A DNA stretch of 64,000 bases, taken from positions 2,586,501 through 2,650,500 of the forward strand of contig NC_080564.1 of NCBI RefSeq assembly GCF_030253575.1. Reading direction: 5' to 3'. Shown piece by piece: positions 10,790 through 20,856 of the stretch. The stretch comes from Rhododendron vialii (Eukaryota; Streptophyta; Magnoliopsida; Ericales; Ericaceae). Positions within the stretch are counted from its first letter, which is position 1, and each line of letters opens with the position of its first letter. A model generated the notes under the pieces. The model had not been told where the DNA came from. It saw nothing but the letters and a program-made list of their open reading frames with translations, and did no database searches. Both the position numbers and the translations under genes were made by a program.

Positions 10790-11794
10790 TGGTAATTTAC
10801 TTGATGAATGTGAGGAGAATGATACACCTAGAAATCCGTGAAAATTTGAGCTTTAGTTCATTTAGTTTAAGGGAAGCTCGTTGTTAAATTTGGTATGTAA
10901 AGGGATTATTTTCGTGAACCAAATTGAGGAGTACTCTTTCTTTGTATGTGACACGATGGTGTCACAAAATGGGAAGCTTCTACTTGTACATGATTAATGC
11001 CTAACGGTAGTCTTGATGCACACTTATTCTCTAAAACACCAGACAGCAAGCCACTAAGCTGGGATCTACGTTACATGAATATCATCTCCGGGGTGGCCTT
11101 AGCGTTGAACTACCTCCACAATGAGTACGACCAGACGGTGGTCCATCGGGTCCTCAAGGCTAGTAACATCATGCTGGACTTTGACTTCAACGCACGGCTC
11201 GGGGATTTCGGCCTCGCTCGCGCCTTGGAAAAGGAGAAGACCTCGTACATAGAGGCCAAGTGCTTGGCCGGCACACTTGGCTACATTGCGCCTGAATGCT
11301 TTTTGACAGGTAAGGCCACCGACCAGTTTGATGTCTACGCGTTCAGTGTAGTCTTGTTGGAAATAGTTTGTGGTTTGCGACCTGGAGCAAGGATTGATGA
11401 GTTTCATTGTTCGCTTGATTAGGTATGGTCCTTGCACCGAGAAGGCCGTATATTAGATGCCGTAGAAGAGCAGCTTGGGGATGAGTATGTTGTTGAGGAA
11501 GCTCAGAAAGTGCTCGTTTTGGCTTTGGCATGTTCTCATCCGATAGCAGGCAAAAGGCCTAGAACTCAAGCAATTGTTCATATCATATCAGGTTTTGTTC
11601 CGGTACCTTGTGTGCCGCCATTCAAACTGGCCTTTTTATGGGCTTCGATGCCTGCTCTTGAAGAAGATGATATCAGCAGCCTTGGTAGCACGACGGAGAG
11701 AAAGTCCTTTCTAACGACCCATTTGGTATCAGGCTTCACCCCGCAATGCATCAGTCGAGAGCTCTATGCCGTGGACAAATTTAAATCTGTGTAG

Positions 11795-12979
11795 TTTCTT
11801 TTGAAACTAAAACCAAGTTTGAGTACTATATTTTGGTTATCAGCTTATCTGTCATGAATAATAAATTAATTGAAATGTTCGTGCATCAATTTTAAAAACT
11901 AATCGAGATCTTATGTTTTGTAGAAATTATTATAAAGGATTGTGCACAAAAGAACTCATTTTGTGCTAAAAATTGTGCGAATTTCTGTAGTGAACTAAAA
12001 CTGGGAGACAGAGAGAATACGTAGGTAGATAGACAGAACAATGCTATGGATAGAGAAAATTGGAATGAATAGAACCATTCTCAATTGTATTGGCCGGACA
12101 CATACCCTGTGAATGGAATGGCTATGCATACAATTGTGTCCGAATCCTCTCATGCACGCGTATACAAAATTATGTGTTTCAAATCACCTATGAAACATGT
12201 CTTTGAATTATTGGGAGAATGAACAGAAAAGCCCCTCGCTCGTGGTTATATCCTTCGCAAGGATCCAAACCCAATTGGTTTGGGACTCTTTTTTCTACCA
12301 ATCAGGCCACATTTAATTCCTATTGTAACGTATGCCATAATCGTACCTCCTTGTTCACTCTCATCAACTTCGGCGGCGGCTATTTGGATTTTTCAGCACT
12401 TGGCAGAGGGGATCCAATTTCCGGCCTAAACACTTCTTGTTCTCCCGCGATTCTTACTTTTGTAGTAAGAGCTTTAATATGACTGTTTATGTTACTGTTT
12501 TTTCTCTGTTCAATTTCAATACTTCAATTCACGCGAAACATTCTCTTTTTGTTTCTAGATGTTTGTTAATTTATGAGCAAGTTATCTTTTGATTGTAAGG
12601 GGGTTTCGTTGGATTTGGCTTTCTTGACAGTTTTTCTGTATGACTTTGCACCTTGCGCACCATACGAAGCTGAACTTGAGTCACTATTTTGATTGTTACT
12701 CTGTAACAATTCACCCCATTCCTCTCTCTTGAAACTTATGTATGCCTAACAGTGGTTGCCCCTATTTTTTCTTTTGAAACTCATTTGTTCTGCATGGTTT
12801 AGTTACCAGTGAAGGTCCACCAAATGAGTGTGCTCTGAAAAAGTCGAGAAACTTAAACCTTAATGGTGTACAATTCAAACTGAAGCAGTTCAAAGGGGAT
12901 AGATGATTGAACGAGGGAAAAGGGAAAGAGATACTGGAGTCGTAAGATCTGGTACACATGTGCTGAACCGGCTTGTGCT
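11795..12979. other. Spacer between LecRK pseudogenes, no gene seen
   Basis: The stretch holds the 3' flank of pseudogene 1 and AT-rich DNA. A short open frame at 12219-12482 has no recognisable domain. I see no element ends or RNA gene. Confidence 0.4.
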
Positions 12980-13410
12980 TTGCATGTTGGACTCTAACTT
13001 CAACGCGTGACTTGGGGATTTTGGCCTCGCCTGCGCCCTGGACAAGGAGAAGACCTCGTACACGGAGGCTGGTAGCGTGGCAGGTACACTAGGTTACATC
13101 GCGCCTGAATGCTTCCGAACAGGTGAGGCCACCAAGCAGCCCGACGTCTATGTTGTGGCTTGTGACCTGGAACAAGGATCGTTGAGTTCCACTTCTATGT
13201 CGACTGGCTCTGGTCCTTGCACAGTTGCACCAAGGCTGGATATTAATTAGATGTTGTAGAACTGCGGCTCGGAGATGACTATATTGTTGATGAGCTCTCA
13301 AAGTCCTGATTTTGTCTCATTCAGTAGAAGACGAAAGGCCTAAAACTCAGGCAATTGTTCAGATAATATTCGATTTAGTTCCGGTGCCTTACGTGCTGCC
13401 ATTTACAAAA
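12980..13410 (+). pseudogene. LecRK-S.5-like pseudogene 2 (kinase C-lobe fragment)
   Basis: Only the end of the kinase domain remains. It begins in the catalytic-loop region (..MLDSNF, about 12985), passes the DFGLA activation segment (13015-13030), EKTSYTEA, and the GTLGYIAPECF motif (13083-13115). It continues with several frame changes to the C-terminal I.DLVPVPYVLPF stretch (about 13370-13405). Relative to the intact gene the C-lobe is shortened around 13155 and 13300. The lectin domain and first exon are absent. It is clearly non-functional. Confidence 0.85.
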
Positions 13411-13881
13411 AATAAGCTCAATTCGGTATCGGTTAAGACGTTTACGAAACATTCAACTTTGTCCAAAAATTCAGGCCTAAATTCTAAAGCAAAGTTAAAT
13501 GTTTATAAACATTTTTACCATTACCGGATTGAACTTATTTTTTTATATAAGAATTGCAAACAAAGTATAATATCCTCAACGATTTCTCACCAACTTCGAT
13601 AAGACTTTCCAACTCCTTGGTTGTAGCCACGTCAAATCAAGATAATATCCTCCCGCTCAACGCGTTTTCCCGAATATTCAAAATTATTAGGTCTACGGTC
13701 TACTACCTCATTAATTAACTTGTCATCAGTTTTATACTGATGTGATAGAGTGTTGTGGCAAGTCATCAAAAAGTATAATCTAATGCACTTCTGTTGCCTT
13801 CCATTCTTGGCAGATTCCTCCCCTCTATCTTCACAGCTATATGTTTCTATCGAATACGGTTATGTCGGCACTTGCTAAAGT

Positions 13882-14125
13882 AAGGTGCAGTTGTTTTAGG
13901 CCATTACAAAAATACTTGGCTCCTATTATATGTTTTGGTACTCACTATGAAAGTCTAAAAAATCATACATACATAATGAAATACAATCGACGAATGTTTC
14001 GGGATTTTTTTGTTTACTGCTAACGAATTAAATCACGTAGGTGATGAAGGTTTGAAGATATAAGCTAGAAAATGGTTTGAAACATGAAGGGGCTTCCTAT
14101 AATATTCATTGTGCGGGCATATGTA
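13882..14125 (+). repeat. Dispersed repeat, copy A (partner at 17497-17740)
   Basis: About 245 bp align with 17497-17740 in the same orientation, from GTGCAGTTG through TTTTGGTAC(T/C)CACTAT to GGGGCTTCCTATAATAT. The two copies lie downstream of LecRK pseudogenes 2 and 3. They probably arose with the LecRK duplications. Confidence 0.75.
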
Positions 14126-14151
14126 ATACTTTGTCTGCTAAAATTACAATA

Positions 14152-14475
14152 GGGCGCTGCTATTCGCAGCCCTTTATTTTCTCCTATAGCCTGTTAAAAA
14201 TTTTCAATTATACTCGATTGTTAGTTACCGAAATTGAGATATATTTTCAGCATCCAATTACCGAAATATAATATTTTTTTCAACAACTATTTACCGAAAA
14301 TGTATGTTCGGCAGTTGTTTACCGAAAGTTGAACATATTTTTGACATGTAGTTACTAAAATATAATCTTGTTTTCAACGGCTATTTACCGAAATGTTAAT
14401 TATGATTTTCAACAACTATTTACTGAAATGTAGTGAGCTATGGGAGAAAAGAAAGGGCTGCGAATAGCAGCGCTC
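14152..14475. mobile_element. hAT-type MITE, copy 1 (324 bp)
   Basis: Terminal inverted repeats are GGGCGCTGCTATTCGCAG and the complement of GAGCGCTGCTATTCGCAG. A perfect 8-bp duplication TTACAATA (14144-14151 and 14476-14483) flanks them. The interior is AT-rich with about seven motifs of the form TTTACCGAAAT or TTTTCAACA, spaced about 35 bp apart. It has no coding capacity. The 8-bp duplication assigns it to hAT. Sister copies are at 22550-22875 and 57031-57351. Confidence 0.9.
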
Positions 14476-14491
14476 TTACAATAAGAGTGAT

Positions 14492-15667
14492 TTTTGGTTG
14501 GTAAAAATACATCAATATCCCCTCAACTATTACTTTTTCTCGTAAACACCCCGTCACATTTAAAAGCGTCCATAGAGACTCCCTCAACTACTGAAAACGA
14601 AAAAAATGCTAACTCCATTAACGGAATAAAGGAAATTACCAAGATACCCTTTGTCTCTCATGGAAGCCAGAGGAATCCTACTCTAACTAAACACTACCCA
14701 CTCCCTCTCTCTCCAGATTCATGAACCCAATGTTGATCTTTACTCCATCGTCGTCGTCATCATCTTCTTCTTGTTCCTCAGGATCGTTCTCGTCAAGCTC
14801 GACCAAAGCATGGATCGTCCATGGCATGGTGGTTGGAGTCAATTGGAGGAGCAAATGAAGAGCTCGCGGCCTCCGACGCCATGGATTGCCACCATCTGTA
14901 GTTTGATCTGAGCTTTCGTTGAACAAATCTCGCGTTTGATCGTAGGGATTTTTTCTGTAAAAGCGTAAAAGTGACGACGTAGGGTACGAAACAGTCAAGA
15001 TTCAAGTACACACATATATTTGAATTGCATTTGCACTTGTTTAATTCATGCTTTTGTTGGTATTTTTTTTGCAAGACAATCAGTGCTTGAAAATTTGTGA
15101 TTAATTTTATTTCGGTTTGGTTCGGGGCGGGTACAAATTGGATAAACCGATTTTTTCATGTCAAATTCGGTTACCAAATCGGTTCGGGAAATCCCCGAAC
15201 CCCGTTTGGTTTGGTTGTGGTTCATTCCTCTTCTCCCCGTTCGGTTATCGAGGCAAATATGTGTAGTGTTTCAATTTCGGGGATCGGGTACAAAAATCCC
15301 CATATCTACTCCTAACGCCCCGAATGCCATCCCGAGCACTGTGGGCTGCTTCCGGTTGGTTGTGTGGTGGTTTGGCATTGTGGTGGTGACAATGGTGGAG
15401 GTGATGAAATTGGTGGTTGAGGTGTTATTGGTGATTTGCAGATGTATATTGCTATGAAAGGGCATATTTGTCCAAAAAAAGCCCATGTAACTGACATGTG
15501 ACCATCCAGCTAACGGTTCTGAGACGGAAGGGTGTCACATGGGTAAGGGGAGTAGTTGAGGGGGTCTCTATGGGCGGCGCTTTTAAATGTGAAGGGGTGT
15601 TTACGAGAAAAAGTGATAGTTGAGGAGATGTTTATGTTTTTTTACCTCTTTTTTTTATCAGCAAAAG
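14492..15667. mobile_element. Non-autonomous Mutator-like element with long TIRs (1176 bp)
   Basis: The ends match as inverted repeats over about 110 bp. At the left are CCCCTCAACTA, TTTCTCGTAAACACCCC, CACATTTAAAAGCG and GAGACTCCCTCAACTA; the complements lie at about 15553-15650. The flanks carry a perfect 9-bp duplication AAGAGTGAT (14483-14491 and 15668-15676), the Mutator signature. The 950-bp interior has no transposase. It includes an acidic-run open frame (14687-14998, minus, with a Glu/Asp tract) and a GC-richer stretch (15110-15300), which could be captured host DNA. The left duplication overlaps the last base of the MITE copy 1 duplication. Confidence 0.82.
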
Positions 15668-16147
15668 AAGAGTGATATTTAATTGTTGCTTTTGAAATCT
15701 GAGTTATTTTTGTTCATACTTGTGCGTTTGTGGGAAGGTACGTAATTTATCTACTTGATGTTTAGTTTGTAAAAATTTATAAAAGAGCCTCATTTTTTTT
15801 ATTTTTACTTTAGGCTCTGGTAAAATTTGGGCCAACCCTGGTCAAATTCGGACAATTCAATCCAATAAGAATCTCTAATCATTATAGTGACTTACTAGTA
15901 TTTCATTTTCTTAGTTTAAAACTTGAGGCAACTATTGGTATTGTACTCGTAATTAGTTGGTTGATCTTAGTGTATTTTGGTAATTTGAATGAAATTGGTT
16001 TTGATATAAGATTTTTTAAAATTTATTTTACGACTTTCACCATGACGTAAGGGCCATTCGATTCGTCCGACCCCACATGTCTGCCCCCATGCAAGTTTCG
16101 TTCTCACAATTTTAACAGGTCGGTAAAATGGGCACGAGAAAGCAATT

Positions 16148-16373
16148 ACTATATCCGTCTCACAAAGTTACACTTTGCTATTTTTAATCGTCTATATTGT
16201 TCAATATGAATGTCAAAAAATATGCAATATGAATCTTGTTTGATAGATTTTAATTAATTCTATTAAATAAAATTTTTAAAATCACATAAAATTTTATAAA
16301 TCGAAAGATATAAGCGATCAAAAATGGCACGCACTCTTAAAAGTGTCCAACTTTTTTGGACGAATGGAGTAGT
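16148..16373. mobile_element. Stowaway-like MITE remnant
   Basis: The ends read ACTATATCCGTCTCACAAAGT and, inverted, ACTACTCCATTCGTCC.AAAAGTTGGACAC. This is the usual CTCCCTCCGTCCC-type terminal sequence, with divergence. The interior is about 190 bp and AT-rich, with no coding frame. It abuts a SINE remnant at 16376. Confidence 0.55.
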
Positions 16374-16375
16374 GC

Positions 16376-16527
16376 TTTAATCACGAAGTCGCATGTTCGA
16401 ATTTCATGAAGACCAACCATCCCAAAGCTTGAGGGCCACTGGGAGTTATGTCCAGTCGTTACCTTCAGAACCCCGAATTTAGTTGAAATGCGCGCTAATT
16501 AATCCGAACATCCGATTATAGAAAAAT
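16376..16527 (+). mobile_element. Au-type SINE, degenerate
   Basis: The element has a B-box-like CATGTTCGAATTTCAT, then GGGCCACTGGGAGTTATGTC, then a GCGCGCTAATTAATCCGAACA end. The order and wording match the Au SINE family as I know it, whose 3' part is GTGCGCGCAAGCTGGCCCGGACA. Related pieces lie at 39595-39772 and 42236-42412. Confidence 0.55.
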
Positions 16528-16627
16528 AGTTTCGTCCTCACATTATACTCACATCGTGGGTGACCCGCCTTGTTTGACTTGCCCCTCCCGTAACACCCGC
16601 TGTCCCCATCTCACCTGTTAGCTAAAA

Positions 16628-17213
16628 TATATTCCAGTTCTAGGGTGCTGCTGGCATCCTCGACAACTCACTCCAATTGACCCAGGGCTTTTTCAACAAC
16701 CAAAAGAACAAGTTCTCCAACTTTACCGAGGAAAACTTGATCCCCCCTCCATTCAATCAGACCCGACGAGTGATGCTGAACCAATCATTCAAGTTGTGGG
16801 AACAAGGTTACAACAAAACCTCGGACAGGATTGCCTCCTTCAACTCCTCCTTCCTCTTTAATATCGACCCGTTTAGTGGTAGCCCCATGGGCGATGGGCT
16901 GGCCTTCATCATAGCCTCAAACACGTCCCTTCCGTCAAACAGTTCCGGCCAATATCTGGGCCTGACCAACTACGACACCAGCGGCCACCCTGAAAACCGA
17001 TTGTTTGCCATTGAGCTCGACAACGTCAAGCATGATTTTGATCCGGATGCTAACCACGTGGGACTTAATAAAACAGCATCATGATATCTAATGTTACTGC
17101 CTCTTTGACCCCAATGGGAATTGAAATCGCTTGAACTAGCGAGTCCAGCTAGTATTACAATGTCTGGGTCCAGTACGACGGAGTCAATAAGATCATTGAG
17201 GTGTACATTGCAC
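16628..17213 (+). pseudogene. LecRK-S.5-like pseudogene 3 (lectin-domain fragment)
   Basis: Homology to the intact gene starts at ATATTCCAGTTC (16628) and includes a long clean lectin stretch: RVMLNQSFKLWEQGYNKTSD, FNIDPFSGSPMGDGLAFIIA, SSGQYLGLTN and FAIELDNVKHDFDPDANHVG. There is an early in-frame TAG, an N-terminal divergence around 16700-16745, and a frame break after HVGLN (about 17070). Homology ends at GTGTACATTGCACAA (17213) without stalk, TM or kinase. It is a truncated, dead copy that is very similar to the intact gene over 16770-17060. Confidence 0.88.
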
Positions 17214-17496
17214 AAAACACCAGGGCAAAAAAAGTAAATTGAATGCCTAAATGAAGGAATTAGGCCAAAAAACACCGGGGCTCACGACCAAAGGTGGTGA
17301 GTCTTGACCGTAGCTCAAAAATAAGTCAGGCCACCAAGTTTGGGCCCAATCGGAGCTCGTCCAAATTTTCCCAAATAAGATAATTTGTAATTAAGCATCG
17401 TTTGGACTTCCGGGACTTCGATCGGTCCAATTGATCATGAAATTGAGCCTCTACGTGTTCTACATCACACAGTACCTGCCCGGACTAAAGTTTAAG

Positions 17497-17740
17497 GTGC
17501 AGTTGCTTGAGGCCACTAAAAAAATGCTCGACTCCTTCTATATATTTTGGTACCCACTATAAAAGTCCAAAAACTCATAACGCATGTAATGAGATCACTC
17601 GATGATTGTTTTGGTTTTTTCATTTGATGTGAATGGATTAAGTCCTATAAAGTGACGAATAATTAAAGATAAACACTCGAAAAAGGTTTGAAACCCAAAG
17701 GGGCTTCCTATAATATTTATTGTAGCTTTAGGCTTATGTA
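17497..17740 (+). repeat. Dispersed repeat, copy B (partner at 13882-14125)
   Basis: Same-orientation partner of copy A, including TGCTCGACTCCT, TATATTTTGGTACCCACTAT and GGGGCTTCCTATAATAT. A further similar stretch (CAATC.AATGAGAATCTC.AATCA) is shared by about 15865 and 17775, extending the duplicated block. Confidence 0.7.
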
Positions 17741-19143
17741 AAGTAAGAGCTGGCTCTAGTCATATTTGAACGATTCAATCAAATGAGAATCTCCAATCAG
17801 AATGATCGATGGTTTTTCCCACTAGAACAATGTGTTGATGTATGGCTAACGGGCCAGCTTGCGCGCACATTGGACTAATTCCTATTGCTCCCTCCCACAT
17901 CTTTTTCAAATGCTTGTGCTTGAGAGTGCGGTGGCCCCAAGAGTTGCTGGTTTGAAAAATCGAATATAAAACTTTGAGAGAGAGCGAATCCCTAAATCCC
18001 AAGTAAACCATTGTGATTTCATGGCTTGTTAGTTGTTAGTAGAGTAGTTTAACCCAAGTACAATTTTCTGTTTTGAATGGATTGCCTTGAAGAAGCTGCA
18101 AATCTTGCAAAAGCATTGGAAAAAGTACTACCTTAGTATTAGTAGTGCACCTTGTTTGAAAAGTCAAAAAGCTTATAAAAATGGTTGCCACGATGTCGGT
18201 GTCACGAATTTTTTTGAATAATAGTATGAATTATATCATATAACGAATTCGTTACCAAGTCATTAGCACAACACCACCGTTGAACAAGTTATATTCTTAA
18301 TTTGGGAATCTCTTGTTCGATCGGCAGTGTTTGTAAAATAATGGCACAAGATTGTGACGGGACTTGTTGATGCAAATATATAATGGATTTCTTCATTTTT
18401 TTTTAACTGAAATTGTACGTGCTCCATTTCGATAGTATAATTTGACCCTCCTAATGAAGTTGCCCCAAGAATGAAGCACTTTTCACTAAAATCATTGTGT
18501 TTTTCCTTTTAACTCTATGATATGATTAGGTGGATAATTCACTCATATTTTTCGAATACCAGTACATTAACAAATTTGGATTGTCGAACGGGCAGCTTGG
18601 ATGGTGCAGAGTACGGTGCTGCGCACCATCTCCCGGTTCTTTTCATAGATGTTGAACTTTTTTTTGCCATTAATAGCTGCCATAAAGGTACTCGTAAGTT
18701 CGTTGTATTCCTAATGCATCACTAATGCTAAAACTATTTTTATTTGTACCAAAATTATAGTTCATTAAATTTTTGTACCACGTGCAAGGTACAAAGCTTT
18801 TATGCACAAGAATTTTGGCACAAATAAAAATAATTTTGACATTATCATTTCCCTTAAACCTTTTACTTGTCTCCCTCTGTCCCAAGTTTTTCGTCCCAAT
18901 GGAGTATCACTATTTGCCACTCTAAAAATATTGTTCCAGTTGAAAAGTGATAAGCAAAAAATGAAGAATTTACTCTTTTACTCTTACTTTTTGAAATGAA
19001 AAACAGGCAATGAAGATGTTTTGAAAGGACTGATAAAAAATTTTTTTTGACGTTTTGAAGGGTAAAAAGATAGAACAAATATGACCAGTGCAATAATGGT
19101 ATTCCCCCAATAAATTGGGAGAAGTTTCTGGGTTCAAATAAGA
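17741..19143. other. Intergenic, no gene seen
   Basis: AT-rich DNA with several short unsupported frames. One partial CTCCCTCTGTCCCAAGTTTTT-type terminus (about 18870) suggests another Stowaway-like remnant extending to about 19125. A short palindrome GGTGCAGAGTACGGTGCTGCGCACC lies at 18602-18626. Confidence 0.4.
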
Positions 19144-19379
19144 TACTCCCTCCGTCCCAATTTAAATGTTCCTTGCAGAAGATCGTGTAACTTTGACCTC
19201 GAAAAATAAAGAGTTTTTGGGATTAATTTTTATTGTTTTGCATCGTTGAAAAGATCTTGATTAGTACTTTAAAACGGTGCAAAAAAGTTCCAAAAGAAAT
19301 TATGAAAAATACGATTTTTTTGAAAGTCAAGATGACACGACTTTACGTAGGGAGCATTTAAAATGGGATGAAGGAAATA
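19144..19379. mobile_element. Stowaway-like MITE
   Basis: The left end is TACTCCCTCCGTCCCAATTT. The right end, read inverted, is ATTTCCTTCATCCCATTTTA followed by AATGCTCCC. The interior of about 190 bp contains AAAAAATAAAGAGTTTTTGG-like AT-rich DNA and no frame. The TIR and size fit the Tc1/Mariner-type Stowaway MITEs of plants. Confidence 0.65.
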
Positions 19380-19389
19380 TCATGTGGCG

Positions 19390-20350
19390 GTACCCAGCGT
19401 GCATCTGAGCCATTAAAACGTGTTTTGGATGGCGCAGATCCAAAGCATTAATCTCTGTAGGTTTGTATTTCGCGCTAAGTAGCCGACGTGTAAATCTTAC
19501 GTGAGCTGGACAGGTGTGATTGACTAGTGGTTAAAAGAATGGGGAAGGGAGGAATAATCTAGTGAGGTGAAGGAAAAGGGCACGGGAACGAGAAGAACAA
19601 AGGCACTGTGTCGCAAACAGGTTTTCTCAGATGGATTGGGCGATATTAGCCCAAGAAGAATGTTCTCCTTCCTTAGTCCAATACCCTCCAGTCCTTTCTC
19701 TAGAAAAGTCTTGTTTCTGTCTCTGTCCGTATATGTATCTCTATCTAAAAAAGGAATGTCGGACCCACATTTATAGGCCTCTGGGCCTGAGGTGGTTTCC
19801 AGGGCGGCCCCAATGCAATCTCGACACGTGTCCCTTCTGTTCCCAAGGTCGCGAGGTGACGTCATCGCACGCGCGGGTGATGCAAGCCACCTTGCGACGG
19901 ACCCCTCTCTTCTTTAGCCACCAAACCACTAGATCTCCCTCAAATCCCATGGAAACAGGGTCGCGACTGGTGACAATCATATCTTTGCTAAACCCTTTGG
20001 TCCTGCCTTTGACCAAGGCGCGCTCTATTATCTAAGTAATCTCTGAATATCTGGGTCCTCCTCGCGCTCTTTGGCTCCCTGGAGCCGCGCGAACCAAACT
20101 CCTTCTGTGGTGACTCTCGTTATCTTTTTGCCCTTCTAATTCTTTTATTCTTTTATCTAATCTTTTTGACGCCTTCCCTCGCGTGGCATGCTCTCGCGTG
20201 CTATGTCTGTGCGCGGGACCCATCTTGCGCCATATGGCGCTCAAGCTTCCATCGTAGCATTATCACTTGTGTGCTGCTCTTTTGTCAAATCCACGTGTCA
20301 CTTTGTAAGTGGTTGGTCAAAGTCTTTCTTTTAGTCAACGATCCATTATT
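19390..20350. other. GC-rich unassigned block upstream of the LecRK gene
   Basis: This block of about 950 bp is markedly more GC-rich than its surroundings. It contains CACGTG/ACGTGT motifs, TGACGTCATCGCACGCGCGG near 19858 and overlapping short frames on both strands with no domain. The texture resembles an LTR or an old GC-rich repeat, but I could not find paired ends or a target duplication, so I do not name it. Confidence 0.35.
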
Positions 20351-20856
20351 TTGACCAAACCTACAATCTCTTTCCTACATAGCCGACCACTCTCTCTACT
20401 CTCTCTACTTGGATTTAAGCGGTCCAAAATATGTTTGCAAGGCTAAGATGCGCACTCATATATCACGTGGACTATATACCCTATTCACCCAAAAACTTCT
20501 CATAAGTTGGAGTTCCCAAAAGGGGACAATAAGTTGGGACACAGTAGTTCATCCATCCTAATTTTTTAGTCTTTTTTTTAGTCTATATCACTTTTCAATT
20601 GATTATATTTTGCATTCTATGAGGTTTTAGGTGATTTTAGAAACTTTGTTTAACAAGACCAATTGCGAACTTTCAAATAAGATTCATTTAACATATAAAA
20701 AGTGTTATCAATTAAAAAATATAATCTTATTTATAGCGACCGGTACCTAGGAAAAATTAAAGAAAGACTGCTTTTAATTCCATTTGTCACAATCTTATCT
20801 CCGTGATCTCCATTTATGTCCGTGTACATTCTCGGCCACGGTACTAGTAACACTTG

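Larger units (their letters stand above)
8985..11794 (+). pseudogene. LecRK-S.5-like receptor kinase pseudogene 1
   Basis: This is a decayed paralogue of the complete gene at 20857-24185. The signal-peptide stretch (MGLAVKLRMIATVLLCFTV, ATG at 8985) is intact, but the whole lectin domain and stalk are deleted. The frame passes within 30 codons to the juxtamembrane/kinase start (LLGALKRLPGTPRE-like, about 9098). The kinase exon is split by a solo LTR (9262-10021) and resumes at 10022-10131. The second exon (about 10956-11794) lacks the acceptor AG and has a stop in the DYMPNGS motif (about 10995). HRD is changed to HRV (11148-11156), and another stop lies near 11420. The end ..DKFK.V is shared with the intact gene. 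It cannot encode a receptor. A SINE sits in its intron. Confidence 0.88.

Noticed and set aside
19567-20035. Overlapping frames of 69-134 codons upstream of the LecRK gene
   Set aside because: They overlap on both strands, lack recognisable domains and sit in a GC-rich block where long frames are expected by chance.
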